Source of the DNA: a virus
Direction: 5' to 3' (one strand)
DNA: 23,124 nt
IMG/VR virus record: IMGVR_UViG_3300006565_000054
Coordinates: 1-23,124 of that record
Below the pieces are notes generated by a model. It made no database searches. It was not told the origin of the DNA and saw only the letters and a program-made list of their open reading frames with translations. This document shows, one piece after another, positions 22,473 through 23,124 of this stretch. Both the position numbers and the translations under genes were made by a program. How positions within the stretch are numbered: the first letter of the stretch is position 1; each line of letters starts with the position of its first letter.

Positions 22473-23124
22473 TATAGAAGTCCTCCAAGTTTATCCTCAA
22501 GACTGGAAGCAGCACTCTCAATAGATGCAGCATTAATACCAGAATTTGCTGCCATTTTCTCCATACTACTTGCCATATCTTTAAATGGACTTTTAAAAGA
22601 ACCACCAGTAAATGATTTTGCAATCTCAGGTGTTCCAACCTCAGTACCACTAAAGACCAATCCACCAAAAGTTACATCACGAGGAGCAAGATTACCAGCC
22701 ATAGCAGTGGTATTTAAAACAGGTGTATCCAATTCAATTTCATTCGATGCTTTTAAAGTCATCTTTTTTCCAGCATCTATTTTAATATCTTCATCAGCAT
22801 CAATTGTAATATTTTTACCAGTTATTTTAACTTGACCATTTGCCATTGCAGTTATGGTAACATCCCCATTCTTACCAATAATATTAATACAACATTCACC
22901 ATCTTTTGCTTTAGCACCACCAACAATATCAATACACTGATCATTGTATATGTGATACAATCCACCATTAGTCATTCCAAGAGAACTAGTGTTATTATCA
23001 GCACCAGAACCAAAAAGGTCATAGACTGTAGATCCATTCAAACCCATCTGAGGATTTCCAGTATCAATCCTAAATCCAGGTCCGAAATTAACATACTCTC
23101 GGTTTTGCCAATTTTGATCTGGTC
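22472..23124 (-). CDS. Baseplate central spike-like protein, gp5-type C-terminal beta-helix (5' end outside window)
   Basis: The frame is open from the right edge to the stop at 22472, so the gene begins beyond the window and the internal ATG at 23047 need not be the start. The 25 codons before it are continuous (including FGPGFRIDTGNP). The segment GDVTITAMANGQVKITGKNI, TIDADEDIKIDAGKKM, TLKASNEIELDTP has the alternating short-strand pattern of T4 gp5/VgrG triple-stranded beta-helix spikes that puncture the outer membrane. A Cys pair (GECCINIIG) lies before it. The last 35 residues look helical (MASSMEKMAANSGINAASIE). The family assignment is by pattern only. Any lysozyme or OB domain would lie outside the window. 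Confidence 0.65.
   Translation of the reverse strand, partial: PDQNWQNREYVNFGPGFRIDTGNPQMGLNGSTVYDLFGSGADNNTSSLGMTNGGLYHIYNDQCIDIVGGAKAKDGECCINIIGKNGDVTITAMANGQVKITGKNITIDADEDIKIDAGKKMTLKASNEIELDTPVLNTTAMAGNLAPRDVTFGGLVFSGTEVGTPEIAKSFTGGSFKSPFKDMASSMEKMAANSGINAASIESAASSLEDKLGGLL
22481..22486 (-). promoter_or_regulatory. Shine-Dalgarno GGAGGA of the 1110-aa gene
   Basis: GGAGGA on the minus strand is 8 nt upstream of ATG 22472 and sits inside the last codons (LGGLL) of the spike-like gene. With the TAATG overlap, this implies coupled translation. Confidence 0.75.

Noticed and set aside
22472-23047. Complete 191-aa protein starting at the ATG at 23047
   Set aside because: The frame continues without a stop to the window edge with sensible sequence (FGPGFRIDTGNP), so the gene is better described as truncated by the window.

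Overview
The window looks like part of the genome of a marine T4-like contractile-tailed phage (cyanomyovirus type; a pelagiphage-type host cannot be excluded). All supported genes lie on the minus strand and are read from right to left. The case rests on very long beta-rich virion proteins with VGIGTT.P repeats, an endosialidase-type (S74) chaperone domain, collagen-like GPP fibre proteins, a T4-gp5-like spike tail and motifs close to the T4 late promoter TATAAATA. The DNA is AT-rich except for the GPP-coding tracts. There are no photosynthesis genes, rRNAs, tRNAs, insertion sequences or CRISPR arrays, so the host cannot be fixed from this window.

In transcription order, the late structural block (23124 to 3353) holds: the C-terminal part of a baseplate spike-like protein, cut by the window edge; a 1110-aa fibre/baseplate protein with a beta-helix-like module; a 345-aa virion protein; a 388-aa collagen-like protein; a 124-aa protein; a 492-aa collagen-like protein with a Gly-rich, adhesin-like C-terminus; a 139-aa protein with a tail-assembly-chaperone-like motif; a 2OG-Fe(II) (prolyl 4-hydroxylase type) oxygenase; a 68-aa unknown; an 1882-aa protein ending in an S74 chaperone; a 641-aa fibre protein; and a 913-aa Gly- and Cys-rich protein. 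Many of these genes overlap or abut. Late-promoter-like motifs sit on the stop codons of several of them.

A 7-bp terminator hairpin (3238-3260) ends this block. Its loop also forms the -35 box of a near-consensus sigma70 promoter (CTGACA, 17 nt, TATAAT). That promoter would drive a second operon (3205 to 426): SF2 helicase, a 50-aa ORF, an 81-aa membrane protein, an 80-aa ORF and a DNA methyltransferase, with every junction a 4-base ATGA or GTGA overlap. A 189-nt leader with small hairpins then precedes a gene that runs off the left edge.

The most attractive hypothesis is that the prolyl-hydroxylase-type enzyme modifies the Pro-rich collagen-like fibres encoded just upstream of it in the same gene cluster, as a phage-borne collagen maturation system. 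This is inference from domain content and gene neighbourhood and has not been shown here.
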